DNA of 64,000 bases from Symsagittifera roscoffensis (Eukaryota; Xenacoelomorpha; Acoela; Convolutidae), in NCBI RefSeq assembly GCF_963678635.1, contig NC_087062.1:59226129-59290128 (forward strand). Reading direction: 5' to 3'. The position numbers were made by a program, and so were the translations under genes. The notes beneath the pieces are model-generated. The model searched no databases. It worked only from the letters and a program-made list of their open reading frames with translations, and had not been told where the DNA came from. Positions 46,536 through 57,814 of this stretch are shown here, one piece after another (the stretch's first letter is position 1; each line of letters begins with the position of its first letter).

Positions 46536-48109
46536 ATCTGCATTTCATTCTTTTGGATAAAAAAATTTGATGAAGAAAGAATTTTAGAGAAAAAAATAAG
46601 CGTGCTGAAAAATCCTAAACAACTTAATATTTTAGCAGAACTAGATGAATGATCTCTTAATTCTATGCATTTTACCAAGAAAAATTTCAATTAGACACAC
46701 AATAAAAGCTTAGCTCTGTTTAGCTTCATTTTTTTCAATTAGAAAATTACGTTGCATTATAGAGTTTTAGCTTAATAAATTTCGCAAAATTATTCAATTG
46801 TTACAGTTTGCACCTTGATTTCCTTTCTTTAATTGTTGTTTTTGAGAACAGATCTTTTAGATGATATAATTGTTGCAGAAATATGGAACTAAGTTCTCTT
46901 GCGTATTTCTACTTCCGAAAGTTTTGCAGATTATAAACAATAGAACTGCTCTAAATTTATTATAAGAAATCAATGTAAAATACAGCTTTATAATCTCAAA
47001 TTATACATGTGCTTTCTAATGCTTAAAATAGCACCGATTCTTTCTCACTTCGACATTTTCAAGAAAACCTTCGACAAAAATCAAGAACAAAAAGCGATTT
47101 ACAAACTATTTTGCAAGAAAAGTGATAGTTAAGGATTCCAAAAGTTGGGTTTTTGCTGAAATATTTTGCTGTAGCAACTAAACAAGGGAAACTAAAGGCG
47201 AACATGTACAAATAACATGGTAATAACTAGACGTTATCAGTTCTAATTTTATCTCTGCCAACAAATTGTTCGTTCAATTCATACTATTTTCACCTAAATT
47301 CCTCAGTTCTGATTAAATTTTCTTGCAAAGTGATTTCAAGAGCGAAAACATGCAAAAAGCAGAAAGCAAGAATAAGCTTAAGACATAGAAAATTTCTACG
47401 GAAAAATCATGAAAATCATGTTGTAGAAGCAACAGAGATAATCATCGGTTTTGAAGAAGAATTTGTTGATTATCATACAATCTAATATACTGTTAAGAGA
47501 AATATACCCCCATTTTTAGTCAATTTTAGCAGTAAAATGTTCAATTTCTATCAATGATCTGAAACTTATTATTATAAACAATGTTAAAAACGTCTCAGAA
47601 ATTGTAACTTTTGTACCAGTTTGGGTTATTATTTGAGAAAAAACTGAGGAGGAGCTGGATCATGGAGTTTGATCTAGAAATTTCAATGAGTATTGCTCTT
47701 ATTATTCAATTGAGTTGAGATTCTTAGGTGAATTCTCCTTGAATTGTACAAAAATTCAGTTATTTACACAAATGAAAGGTGAAAAATGGAAAACTTTGGA
47801 TAGATTTGATTAATTTTTACTTTCTCGAAATTACGATTAATTACCTTATTTTCCCGAGGAATCGAAATTATCAATATTGATTCAGCTAATTTGAACTTTA
47901 TATAATCACAGCTTTATGTAATCCGCTTTTCAGCTAAAATTAGAGTAAATTTTATCGTATTTCATTATTTTGAGAGAAAATTGTGAAAAATCCATATTTC
48001 TATTCAAAGTTTTGTATCAGTGCCTCAACATGATGCCAATTGAAATACAATTTGAGCTTAATTTTAAACTCTAAACATATACATATTTTTTAAAATTAGA
48101 TCAGAAGCA

Positions 48110-48262
48110 ACAGAAAACTTGCCAAAGCCTTGAGATATTTGCAATTTTTTCCAAAGACTTGAAATTTTTGCCATTTTTTCCGAAAACTTTGAAATTTTGG
48201 CAATTTTTTCCAAAAACTTGAAATTTTTGTAATTTTTTCCAAAAACTTGAAATTTTTTCAAG
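48110..48262 (+). repeat. Minisatellite, about 30-base units, second block
   Basis: Five units of ttttttccaaaaacttgaaatttttg type preceded by agcaacagaaaacttgccaaagcc. It is nearly identical to 20,158-20,285 and in the same, not inverted, orientation. Confidence 0.7.
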
Positions 48263-48584
48263 GTTTAAGTATAGTTTAAGTTAGATTGAGTACAGTTTCA
48301 AAAAAAGGATCATCTAATAAAATAGTTATTAAGTCAAATTATATCAAGTCTTATCGTGTTTTGAAAAAATATCATTTTTTTAATAAGCATTTCCAAATTT
48401 TTGCACATCTTACCATGGACTTACCATGAACCAAAAACATTATCTCTTCATTGCTCATTCTTCATGTAATACTCAAAATTACATAACGCATGCCGAGATT
48501 TTTGCAAAAAAAAACAGACATTTCCACACAAAATACAAAAAAATACCGTTTTTCTTACCATTTTCTTATCTTCACACTGAAACC

Positions 48585-49060
48585 TTACCATTCCCTATCT
48601 TAATACTTTGGGAAACCTATTCCCTATGTTAATACAAGGAATTCCTAATCCTTATACATAGGGATATCTATACACTATCTTAATACATGGGAAATCTAAA
48701 CACTATCTTAAAACATGGTAAGATCGGGCGCCAAAAATTTTTCTGAAACTTACCATCTGAAACCTTACTACCTTAAAACATAGGAAACCTATTTCCTATC
48801 TTAATACATAGGGAAATCTATTCCCTAAGGAATTCTGATTCCCTCCAATGAATTTCTTAGACATAGGGAAACCTATTCATGGGAAATTCCGGCGCCGAAA
48901 AAAACTTACCATCTGAAACTTACCATCTGAAACCTGGTATCTTAATACATTGGGAAACCTATTCCCTATCTTAATACATTGGGAAATCTATAGCCTACGT
49001 TAATACATAGGGTGACGACCGGATAGTCTATAGCCTATGTTAATACATGGGAGTCGTCAA
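48585..49060. repeat. Subterminal repeat array, right arm
   Basis: About twelve spaced copies of a motif near cttaatacatagggaa (for example 48,680, 48,800, 48,943, 48,968, 48,999, 49,036), the inverse of the left-arm motif. They alternate with short spacers such as acctattccctat. Confidence 0.6.
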
Positions 49061-49093
49061 CCACCCCCCTGATCAGCTCACACATATACTACT

Positions 49094-49911
49094 TACTAGT
49101 TCGAAACATTAATTGGGCTGATCGAATATATACCCCATGTTTATCTGAGTTTTGCGCATTAAAAAGATAACAGTCAAAATGATAGTTTCCACCTGATTTT
49201 TAAAACAGGTATTCCATAGCTTAGGAAAAAGCTAACAGGGCATTTAATTTTTCTCGTGGAATCAACAAGTCTGATGTTAGTGACGACCATGCGAGCCAAC
49301 GTAAACAGCAATTCAGTGAGCGTCGATATCAACAGCGCTTTTTCCAACACTATTACAAGCAATCACACAGTTACACAAGTGCGAACCCATATCAAGTGAA
49401 GTTTTGATGGTTTTTTAAATACTGTAAGCGCTCGATAGGTCAAATAAATTTCTTTCAATTGTTTATAAGCAAATGCGCAAATCAACTTATTTTTAATAAG
49501 CCTTATTGAGTATTTAGAGGTTTTAAATACTCCCACGCCACTATTGCCCAATCATAATGATTAGAAGAATAATTTTCTCAGAGCAAGAAAAAACTTAAAA
49601 TCCAGGTCTGATTTTTTCATACAGCAGAATTTTCAAAAAAAACCAAACTTTTCAGTCAAATAAAATGCCAAAGAATCTATAAAAGAATTTTCAGAAAAAC
49701 AGAATATTAAGCGACATAAGCAAAAATGGCGTGTTTGGGTTTACTGAAACACTGTCAACATCCAAAACATCTGTTACCCCAAACCACAAAACACAAGAGA
49801 AATTTTCTAGACTTTCCGTTGTGATAGGGGCTCAGATAACCCAAGCAAAAAGGAGAGAGCTGCTTTCATTAGCATCAAAAAACGACAAAAATTTAACTGA
49901 GTCCTAATTTT
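49094..49911. other. No recognised feature
   Basis: AT-rich flank between the inverted-repeat element and the LINE remnant. Short minus-strand frames (49,174-49,551) show no recognisable domain. Confidence 0.4.
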
Positions 49912-52280
49912 GACTCTTTCGATTCTCGGTTTGAAAGTTTGTGGATGGATATTCAAGTTAATCGAAGACATACAGTTCTAGTTAAAATATCTTACTGTCC
50001 TATGAAAAATCAAAATCTATTTATTGATTTTCTTGAACAACTAGCAAAAAGAATTGACAAGGCAGTCATCGGAAAAACATGCTAACTCTGATGGGGCCTT
50101 TAAGTTGTATTATCTGACAAAAGATCAAAAACAAGAAATGGATACGATACTATGTCATTATGGTCTATCAATAGGCAACAGTTTTACACAAACAAGACCT
50201 GCTGCTAGTTCAAATATTGATAATTTTAATTAGGACAACAGTTTAAAAACCAAAGGTACCTCGTGTTTGAATGCCCTATATAAAAAGGTTGTCTTGCTTT
50301 ACTAACGAAAATACAAAAAATATCCTGCAAAATTAAATACTTTATCGATAAAAAGACCTATTCAGCAGATGCATTCAGAAAACTAGTGAAAACATCAGAG
50401 AAGACAAGATTTTTTATTCAAACTGATGCTAACAAAACAATGACTGCTTTTGAGGAGATGTTACACGAAAGTATTTTAAAACCTGCTCCAATCAAAACGT
50501 CCTCATAAAAAAAACTAAAAATTGGTCTTTTCACTTGCTAAAAAAAATTGTCTCGAAAATTACACGCAGTACAACATATCAAACGTGAAAAACTCTTAAT
50601 GACAAAAAAACTCGAACTATTCACGGAACTAAAAATTCTAGTGTCTAAGGAGTACCAAAAAGATTATGATACATTTTCCAACATTATGATACATTATGAA
50701 TCAACCTCATGAAATAGATTTTAATTTAACTTTATAAGCAAAGTGAGGAACATCAAAAAACCGCTTGTGAGACTTGTTAGGCAATGTTTTGGGAAAACCG
50801 CTTGAGAAACTTGTCAGCCAATATTTTAACTGATGGAAAACAAATAGTAATTTTTTTAAATTTCAAACTCAGTAAACTAGGTAACTTTTTAATTGAACAA
50901 AATTTTTCCTATGTTCAACTATTGTAAGCCCCTTGACCAACTGTTTCAAGCCCAAAACATCAGCAGAGAAGATATTTTTCTCTTAGCTTTGTTAACAAAC
51001 ATGAAACACTGTCCTTCTTAAATACCAGCATAAGCCTTACGTGAAGCGGTCAATGAAGTAGCATCTCCAGTATCCCAGTAAGTTAATGATTACCTTGCTC
51101 TGAATACTTTTCCGGATAGACATTAATTTGCTAAGTGAACACTTTTGTTCAAAGAAAGGGATACCGAAGATGTAAAACTACAGACCAATAACTATTACTT
51201 CTGCACTGGCAAAAAAATTTGAAGAAAGTCTTCAACAAAAATTGATCGAAGACTTATTTAATTTCCATTTGATGAGCAAACATCAATCTGGATTTTGGAA
51301 GCATATTCGTACTACAGATGTTTCTTTATCTGTTTTGCTCACGGTCTTGTTAAGAGTAGTTTCTCAAGGTGCAGTCTTAGAACCTATTTTGGTTAAACTG
51401 TATGTCAATGATATGAACAAAATGACAGAATGTGATATCATACAAAATGCAGATGATACAATACTGCTGAGGAACAGTCAAAACAATAGAATGTGCAAAG
51501 AGAGTTTGGAAAATAATATCACTAATTTGTTGAAGTAATTCAATTAACACTCTTTGAAAATCAATCAGGTCAGAACTGAGATTATTGTTTGTGGGAAACA
51601 ATAAAAAAAAACAAGAAACAGATCAAGCTGGTCATCAAATTATAAGGAGGTTTTTAAAGTTAAATAATTAGACGTTCTTATTGATAAACTAACATGCCAA
51701 AATCAGGTTAAAAGTTTGAAATGTCACACGATATCAAAACCATCTACACCCTCCGGCAAATTGTACTATCCAATTTAAAATCATTGCTAATTAATAGTCT
51801 AGCCATTTACAATACTCGGCTATGATTCTGAGAACACTATCAGAAACTCTAGTCGTTACACTAGAAAACCAACTGGGCCCTTAAGGCCTGCATTTCGATC
51901 TGAATTTCGATGTGTCTAAATTTCGATCTTCCACATGTGTAAAACTCGAACATAAAATTTCACTCTTTGTTCTTTGCTTCAATACAGATCATCATTATAC
52001 ATTCACCAGTTTTGAAAAGGTCCAAAGCCTGCTTTCCTGCTTACTAAAGGTGGGCTCGGTTTACCAAAAGCAAAATTTTATTTGCATTTGAGAACAAATA
52101 AACTTGTTCACACGTTTTTCTGCAGTAGCCAATACGGAAAAACATTATGGAAAACATTTAAGTTCTCTTAAACGTGTCTTTGTGCATTAAATTCCAGTTT
52201 GTACACTGTCTGTAAAATTTGTTAGTATAGTATATCTTAGTATATATCAATTTTACGAAACTAAGTGTTTTTTTTAGTTT
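49912..52280 (+). mobile_element. Non-LTR (LINE) retrotransposon remnant, APE endonuclease type
   Basis: 49,912-50,085 encodes FESLWMDIQVNRRHTVLVKI, then YCPMKNQNLF and an FIDFLEQLAK helix, as in the C-terminal part of apurinic-type endonucleases of LINEs. 51,176-51,538 encodes RT: NYRPITITSALAKKFEE, QSGF, VVSQGAVLEPILVKLYVNDM and NADDTILL, where the family has YADD. The segment between the QSGF block and VVSQGA is about 60 residues too short and lacks the block holding the first catalytic Asp. Everything else is broken by stops. Clade not assignable by eye. Confidence 0.75.
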
Positions 52281-54048
52281 GTAAACACGGATGATCAAGG
52301 TTGGGCGATTAACAACAAATGTTTTAGGACAAGCTAATTCTTCACGTGGTTCGGTGTGATGCTAGTTTGAGCTGACCTTGAAGTTTTTTTGCGGCCGATC
52401 ATGCTGGTCAGTCCCAACATGGTTACTCTTGTCGTTTGCACAAACATTTAAAAAAAATAGCACTAGGAAAGAACAGATTTTGCTAGCATTGTTGGATGAC
52501 TACAAAATCAATTATTTCGACAGTGAAGATTACTCTGGAGAAGCCCTCGGAAATCATGGGATTGTTGTACTCTTGAAGTAAAAACTTAAATTGTTTTCAA
52601 GTACCACTTTTTTGGATATCACATCTGAAATCTTGCTTACATTTTTAATTAGACTGAACCTCGTTTAATTTCCGAAGGTCAGTCAAACTGCGGTCTACAT
52701 ACTGCGTCGTTTTGAGATTTTTGCTGAGCTAAGTTAATCATTCATGCCAAACACTGTTCAAACTATAGTGAGTGTCTTTGCGAGAACGTTCTTCCTTTTC
52801 GATGGTTTTGCTTCGGAGAAGGCAGTTGTTTTTATAATTTCAATCGTCGAAGAGATTTAGAAAAATTTGAAAAATTGAACAAGCAGTGAATTAGCAAGTT
52901 ATTTATTTCTGTGTCTGAACATTTCGTTTTAAATCCTTACATTCCCCCAAAGTTTAGCGCACGTTAAATTGTTGGCTGTTTTTTTTGATGAATTGTAAAT
53001 TGAGTCTTGAACCATGCGCAAATTTTATGGAGATGGCAACCACAATCTATGCAAACTATCAGGGCAACAATGGTGATTTTCATATAAATCAGAATTCTTG
53101 CCAATGATTTGGAGCACATGGGTGTTGCCGAGCTTCGCACCACTAGCAATACCATGTAAAAACAGAATTTTAAGCTGCCAGACAGAAAAGAAAAGGACAG
53201 CCACTAACCCAAAAAAATCTTGACAAAATTGAAAAAACCATAAGTCAAATTTGAAGATTTCGTTTGGAATGATGTTGTATTTTCAAAAACGCGTCCGGAA
53301 ACTCAATCGACGTCGCTTAAGGAAAATCCAAAAAACATTGACCAAGCTGCATTTGATCCTACAAAACTTGGGTCTTTTTCCGTAGATCCACAAGCAAAAT
53401 TGTTGTCATGAACAAAGTTGAACTGTAATTTAAACTCAAAAATTTTGCGTTCCAGAAGGGAGCATGAAATTGTGTTCTCTTTGAAACGACTAAAATTTAG
53501 GTCTCTAGGACAATTTAATTTTAGTCAAAATAAATTGGACAGGGCAAAGATTTAAGCAAAGAGATAAATGAAGTCAGCGTTCATAATTTAAATCAAAACT
53601 TGAAAAAGCGAAAACATTTTAAATGCTTACAGCAAAAAAAAAACATTCTACAATGTAAAAATTAGGCCGAAAAAACAAGCTGACAAATCATAAGCCAATT
53701 TTTTTTTTTAAATGGAAGAAGAAACCAGATCTTGTCATTTTCGGAGCCAGAACACTTGCCGTCCCAGGCGCATTCGTTATCACTAGACCAAGTGTGAACT
53801 AAATTAAACCTACTTAATATTACCGTTTTAGGTTCAGGCCAATCTGTGAACAAATATAATTACAGAAAAAAAGTCTACTACACGATTGCATTACACTGTC
53901 TGATCGCACGGGTAAAAACAATGACTTGGCACGGATGCCGAGCTTAGATCTATTTTGAGAATCCATTTTTGTACTATTTTGAGAATCCATTTTTGGCTGA
54001 TTGACCCTAAAATTTTTCCAAAGGCGCCTTTGGCGCCAATATATACTA
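52281..54048. other. Mostly featureless AT-rich DNA with a diverged R1 fragment
   Basis: The only feature is at about 53,700-53,850, where the minus strand encodes HTWSSDNECAWDGKCSG, a diverged relative of the coding core of repeat R1 and apparently the least decayed version, with paired cysteines. Other frames here (for example 52,378-52,581) show no recognisable family. Confidence 0.45.
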
Positions 54049-54281
54049 ATTTTCAGGGGGGGGGGGTCAGAAAGTGCCTAAAAACGCTTGTTTTGGCCAA
54101 TTTTTTTTTTCAAAACTTTGCCTGCGGCGCAGAAATTTTGGCAAAAACGGGCTCTTTGTAATGCTTTGGGAGAGCTCAGAAAATCAATTTGGTCGACCTA
54201 AAAAAAAAGGTCGACAAAAATTTGGGAAATTTTTTTAAAAATCCAAACCCAAACCCCCCCCCCCACCTCCCCTGAGAAAAT
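54049..54281. mobile_element. MITE-like palindromic element
   Basis: The left end attttcaggggggg and the right end ccccctgagaaaat-type sequence form imperfect inverted repeats about 233 bases apart, each with a long G or C run. Inside, GTCGACC (54,192) pairs with GGTCGAC (54,209). Size and structure suit a non-autonomous DNA element. A target duplication is not clear. Confidence 0.4.
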
Positions 54282-55854
54282 CCTAGATCCGCCCCCGACT
54301 CCGATAATGGGAAAAAACGAGACAACAAAGGAATATTTTTAAAAAAATACTTCGGCAGTGTTTCTGTACTTTTATTTTACTAACGTAAAATCAGTTACCA
54401 TCGATAAGAATAGTCAACAGACAATTGGAAACGAGTCAAATACCGCAAAGAAAGAGAAAAAATTATTTTGTTCTTGAAAAAACGTCAACTTTGGAGTTTG
54501 AAAAAAAAACTTTATGAGATTATTTGTTTTTCACGGACAATCTTCGTTCAGTGCTTTTGAAAAATTCGCTTAAAGCTATCTGATTTTCACAATAATTTTA
54601 TGCTTAGTGCTTTTTAAACAAAATTAACCTATTTTGAGAAAACAAACAATATGTAGAGTAAAACGAGCAAGTAGGTGTTATCATAAGATTAATAGCTTTC
54701 AGTTGTGGTATAACGATTAGGAAGAGAGCGACGCTATTAAAAAAACCGAAGTAAAATATCTCAGTTTTATACAAGACACAAAACTTTCTAGATAAATGTT
54801 TCTTATCACAACTTTTTAAGCAAACTTCCCAACATTAATTTAGTATGCTTTTTTATTCTTAGCAGTGCAGATGAATAAATGTGCTACGATGTTAAATGTG
54901 CTACAGTATACATATTTCTACCCTGTCGATCACTTTTATGCGAAAAAAGCTTGAAGAAAAAAGAAACACGATCTGATATTTGCCCTAAATCAAGTACCAC
55001 CTTCATTGAAAAACAGGCGGTAATTGACTTCTCAGGAGAAAAGAAAACACGACTCAAGTGTCTCAAAACAAAGCAGCAATTAAGTTTCAATAACAAAAAA
55101 TTTATCTGTTCGCACACGTGAACTACATAACGTTCTGGCTAATTTTGATACTCATCTCCAATCGGGTCATGTAAGTTTGATTGGTTACGGACTAAGTAGC
55201 TATTTTTTTACTAGTTTAGAAGTAAGTGAGGCTTGAAGTAAAGAGGCTCGAAGATGCAATGGCTCACTGAGAAAGCCATTTCACAATTTCTTACAGATCT
55301 GTAGCAAAATTTGTCTACGGGAACAAAATGTCTAACTCCTTTTAATCCATAAAATCATTAACCCATGATAACTGAAGTTGAGCGATATAATTTTAGATTT
55401 TTTAATTTCTAAAAATATATATTTTTTGAGCTTTGCATTGTCATATTCACTGTTTTTAGCTTTTTGAAAAATCTGAATTTCATGCCTTTACCAAATAGTT
55501 TCGAAGTATTAGAAGGCAAACTTTATCAAAGACAAAAGGAGTCAGCCAGCAAATTTTTCTCAAAAATTAAAATATTTGTTCACGGCATATCAAACAAGCT
55601 AAATAGCTTTCATTTTCTGCACTTTAGATAGCCTTCAGTTCCTGCGCTAGCTGGTGCTCTTCCAATAATAATTTATAAGTTTTATATATTTTTAAAGCGC
55701 TCTTAGCTTGAAAAGAATCATCACTATTTCTTTATGAAAACGCATGGAAAACGTGGGATCCAAATTATCAGGAGAGCACATTTTTTCGGTGGTTATCAAA
55801 GCCTCAACTACTTTTTTAAATTTTAGCTCGTCACAAAGTTTTGAGAAACTGAAA
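54282..55854. other. No recognised feature
   Basis: AT-rich; short open frames on both strands at 54,879-55,121 overlap each other and have no recognisable content. Confidence 0.4.
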
Positions 55855-55946
55855 ATTGAAAAGGTATTGAAAACGTACGCTTTTGGTCTACGAATCTGAA
55901 ATTGAAAAGGTATTGAAAACGTACGCTTTTGGTCTACGAATTTGAA
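55855..55946. repeat. 46-base tandem duplication
   Basis: A unit beginning attgaaaaggtattgaaaac occurs twice head to tail with a period of 46 bases and essentially no differences up to acgaat, so it is recent or an assembly artefact. Confidence 0.8.
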
Positions 55947-56469
55947 ATCTCGACATCTCATCAAAAATATGCAATGTTCAAGAGCACTTTCAGTGGCATG
56001 CAAGTTTCGGCAAAAATTTTCCGCCTTCAGAAGACTTCGCTTATTAAAAATTATGTCAACAATTTAATACTCAGAGGCAAAGCGGAGCTCGCATCACTGG
56101 CAATACCACATAAGTTAGCACTGCAAGCTATCAGACAGTGGCTACCCTTTTTCTTCCAGTCTAATAGCTTGCAATGCTAATTTATTTGTTATCGTCAGTG
56201 ATTTGGTATCTCGAGGATTTTTTTGAATTTTTTTTGATTTATTGATTATTTTTACTTTCTCAAAACCGAACAAACGAAAAAAAAAACGAAAAAAAAAAAT
56301 AAACATCAAGATTTTGTCTGTAAGGATGCTTTTATTGCAGAAAACTTGTCGTACGATCCAATCTACGGTGTTTGATTAAAACCCATAAACATTTTTTGAA
56401 AAAAGTTCTGAGAAAAAAACGGGAAAAAAATATACAAAGTAACACTTAAAAAATTACAACAACAAAAAA

Positions 56470-56815
56470 TAGGCCTAAGCAAGCAAAGGAACTGCAATGT
56501 AATTTGCGTACTTGAAAAAAGTTTTCTGCGATATGGCAACTAAGCCGACAAATACTAAATAGTGGTAACTAAGCCGACAAACAAATGGTTTTCCGTTTGA
56601 AAAAGCAGGTCCTGCTAGAATCCAACCCAGAATTTTTGCTGGCCTGGGCGTATTCGTTACCTTCAGACCAGGTGTGCCGGAGACGCAAAGAAGCTTGAAT
56701 TCATTATGCATTGAACTTACATTTATAATTTCTAATTTTGTCTTTTCTGTGAAATAAAAGTTAATTACGGGAAAAAATTCAGTGCAAGTTTGCAATACCC
56801 TTGCTGATCGCAAGA
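56470..56815 (-). repeat. Dispersed repeat R1, copy 3
   Basis: Inverted copy of the first 270 bases or so of R1, starting at the same agcaagggtattgcaaact edge. In the frame that is conserved across copies it reads HTWSEGNEYAQASKNSG without the stop seen in copies 1 and 2, and continues to FFKRKTIC. The 112-codon minus frame visible here is the alternative frame. Confidence 0.65.
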
Positions 56816-56998
56816 GTAATAAATATGAACGAGCATATGCAGTCGAGCTTAAACTTTTTCATTGAGAAATATTATCCCAATCATAGAAAAAAACAAAAGA
56901 GTAAAATAAAAATAACGGCATTTCGTTAGTGGTGTTTCTTAGCCATAAACATTTTCTTAGCCATTAACTGGGAGTTTGCCCACTCGCTCTCTTCTGCA

Positions 56999-57559
56999 AT
57001 GGCTTCGAAGAACACATTAACTTCGGTAGATTTATGCCCAAAGGGCAATGTGGCTACTCCGTCGAATAGCAAGAACCGCTTNNNNNNNNNNNNNNNNNNN
57101 NNNNNNNNNNNNNNNNNNNNNNNNNNNNNNNNNNNNNNNNNNNNNNNNNNNNNNNNNNNNNNNNNNNNNNNNNNNNNNNNNNNNNNNNNNNNNNNNNNNN
57201 NNNNNNNNNNNNNNNNNNNNNNNNNNNNNNNNNNNNNNNNNNNNNNNNNNNNNNNNNNNNNNNNNNNNNNNNNNNNNNNNNATCTGATTCGTTATTTGAA
57301 ATTTCACAGGTACAATGTTGGATTAATGGAACTAACGAGCAGAAGAGATAAATACAGCACTATCAAAGCACTAAACGGCTGCTATCAAGATTTAGCGAGA
57401 CAACTGAAAGTCCCTTGCTCTAATCACAGAAGATTCAGATATCACCATCACATGAGCACTGATGGCATCCATCCAGATGCAAAGCACGTCAGAGAACTGG
57501 CAGCAGATTTTCAGGAAGCTTTTAATATGCTGAAAAGAAAATCAATGACTATCAGATGA
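56999..57559 (+). CDS. SGNH-hydrolase-like fragment interrupted by assembly gap
   Basis: ATG at 56,999 opens a frame that runs into 200 N and resumes to a TGA at 57,557. The C-terminal part has STDGIHPDAKHVRELAADF; D-G-x-H-P is the Asp-x-x-His catalytic block near the end of SGNH/GDSL hydrolases. Such domains occur in host esterases and in proteins of some transposable elements. The N-terminal part (MASKNTLTSVDLCPKGN) does not look like an SGNH block I. The true gap length is unknown, so in-frame continuity is not established. Confidence 0.45.
   Translation: MASKNTLTSVDLCPKGNVATPSNSKNRXXXXXXXXXXXXXXXXXXXXXXXXXXXXXXXXXXXXXXXXXXXXXXXXXXXXXXXXXXXXXXXXXXXXLIRYLKFHRYNVGLMELTSRRDKYSTIKALNGCYQDLARQLKVPCSNHRRFRYHHHMSTDGIHPDAKHVRELAADFQEAFNMLKRKSMTIR
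57082..57281. other. Assembly gap (200 N)
   Basis: Exactly 200 N, the size commonly used for gaps of unknown length. Nothing can be said about its content. Confidence 0.99.
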
Positions 57560-57618
57560 GACCACGCACAGATCATGGCTGAGTTTTAACTTTTTAATTC
57601 TTTAAAAGTGAATCACAG

Positions 57619-57814
57619 GCCTAGCTCTAGGCTGAAGACTCTCGGCAGCAGAAATATAAAAACCTAGATCAAGGCCCAAGATATAACAACGTGGCTATAG
57701 CAGACCTAGCTCAAGGTCGAGGATTATCCAGCAGACATCTAAAACAGACCTAGCTTAGGGCCGAAGACTCGCCAGACACACAGAGATAACAAGCCTAGCT
57801 CAAGGCCGAAGACA
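57619..57814. repeat. 43-base tandem repeat, five units
   Basis: The phrase cctagctcaaggccgaagac recurs at 57,620, 57,663, 57,705, 57,749 and 57,794 (spacing 42-45), with changes in each unit. It begins about 60 bases after the stop of the SGNH-like frame and is more G+C-rich than its surroundings. Confidence 0.8.

Larger units (their letters stand above)
46536..49093. repeat. Right arm of the giant element, outer part
   Basis: Inverted counterpart of 20,030-21,896. It ends at cacatatactact (49,081-49,093), the inverse of agtagtatatgtg at 20,030. About 600 bases (roughly 47,790-48,430), including the minisatellite at 48,110, have no counterpart at the same place in the left arm. No certain target-site duplication: TACT flanks both ends, but with a 2-base offset on the left. 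Confidence 0.78.

Noticed and set aside
20030-49093. Polinton/Maverick or known giant DNA virus
   Set aside because: No DNA polymerase B, retroviral-type integrase, ATPase or capsid-like frame seen in the core.
20020-49100. TACT target duplication of the giant element
   Set aside because: TACT occurs at both flanks but with a 2-base mismatch in the exact end, so the duplication is not established.
53955-54161. 68-codon plus frame
   Set aside because: Runs through a G-run and repeat sequence with no coding character.
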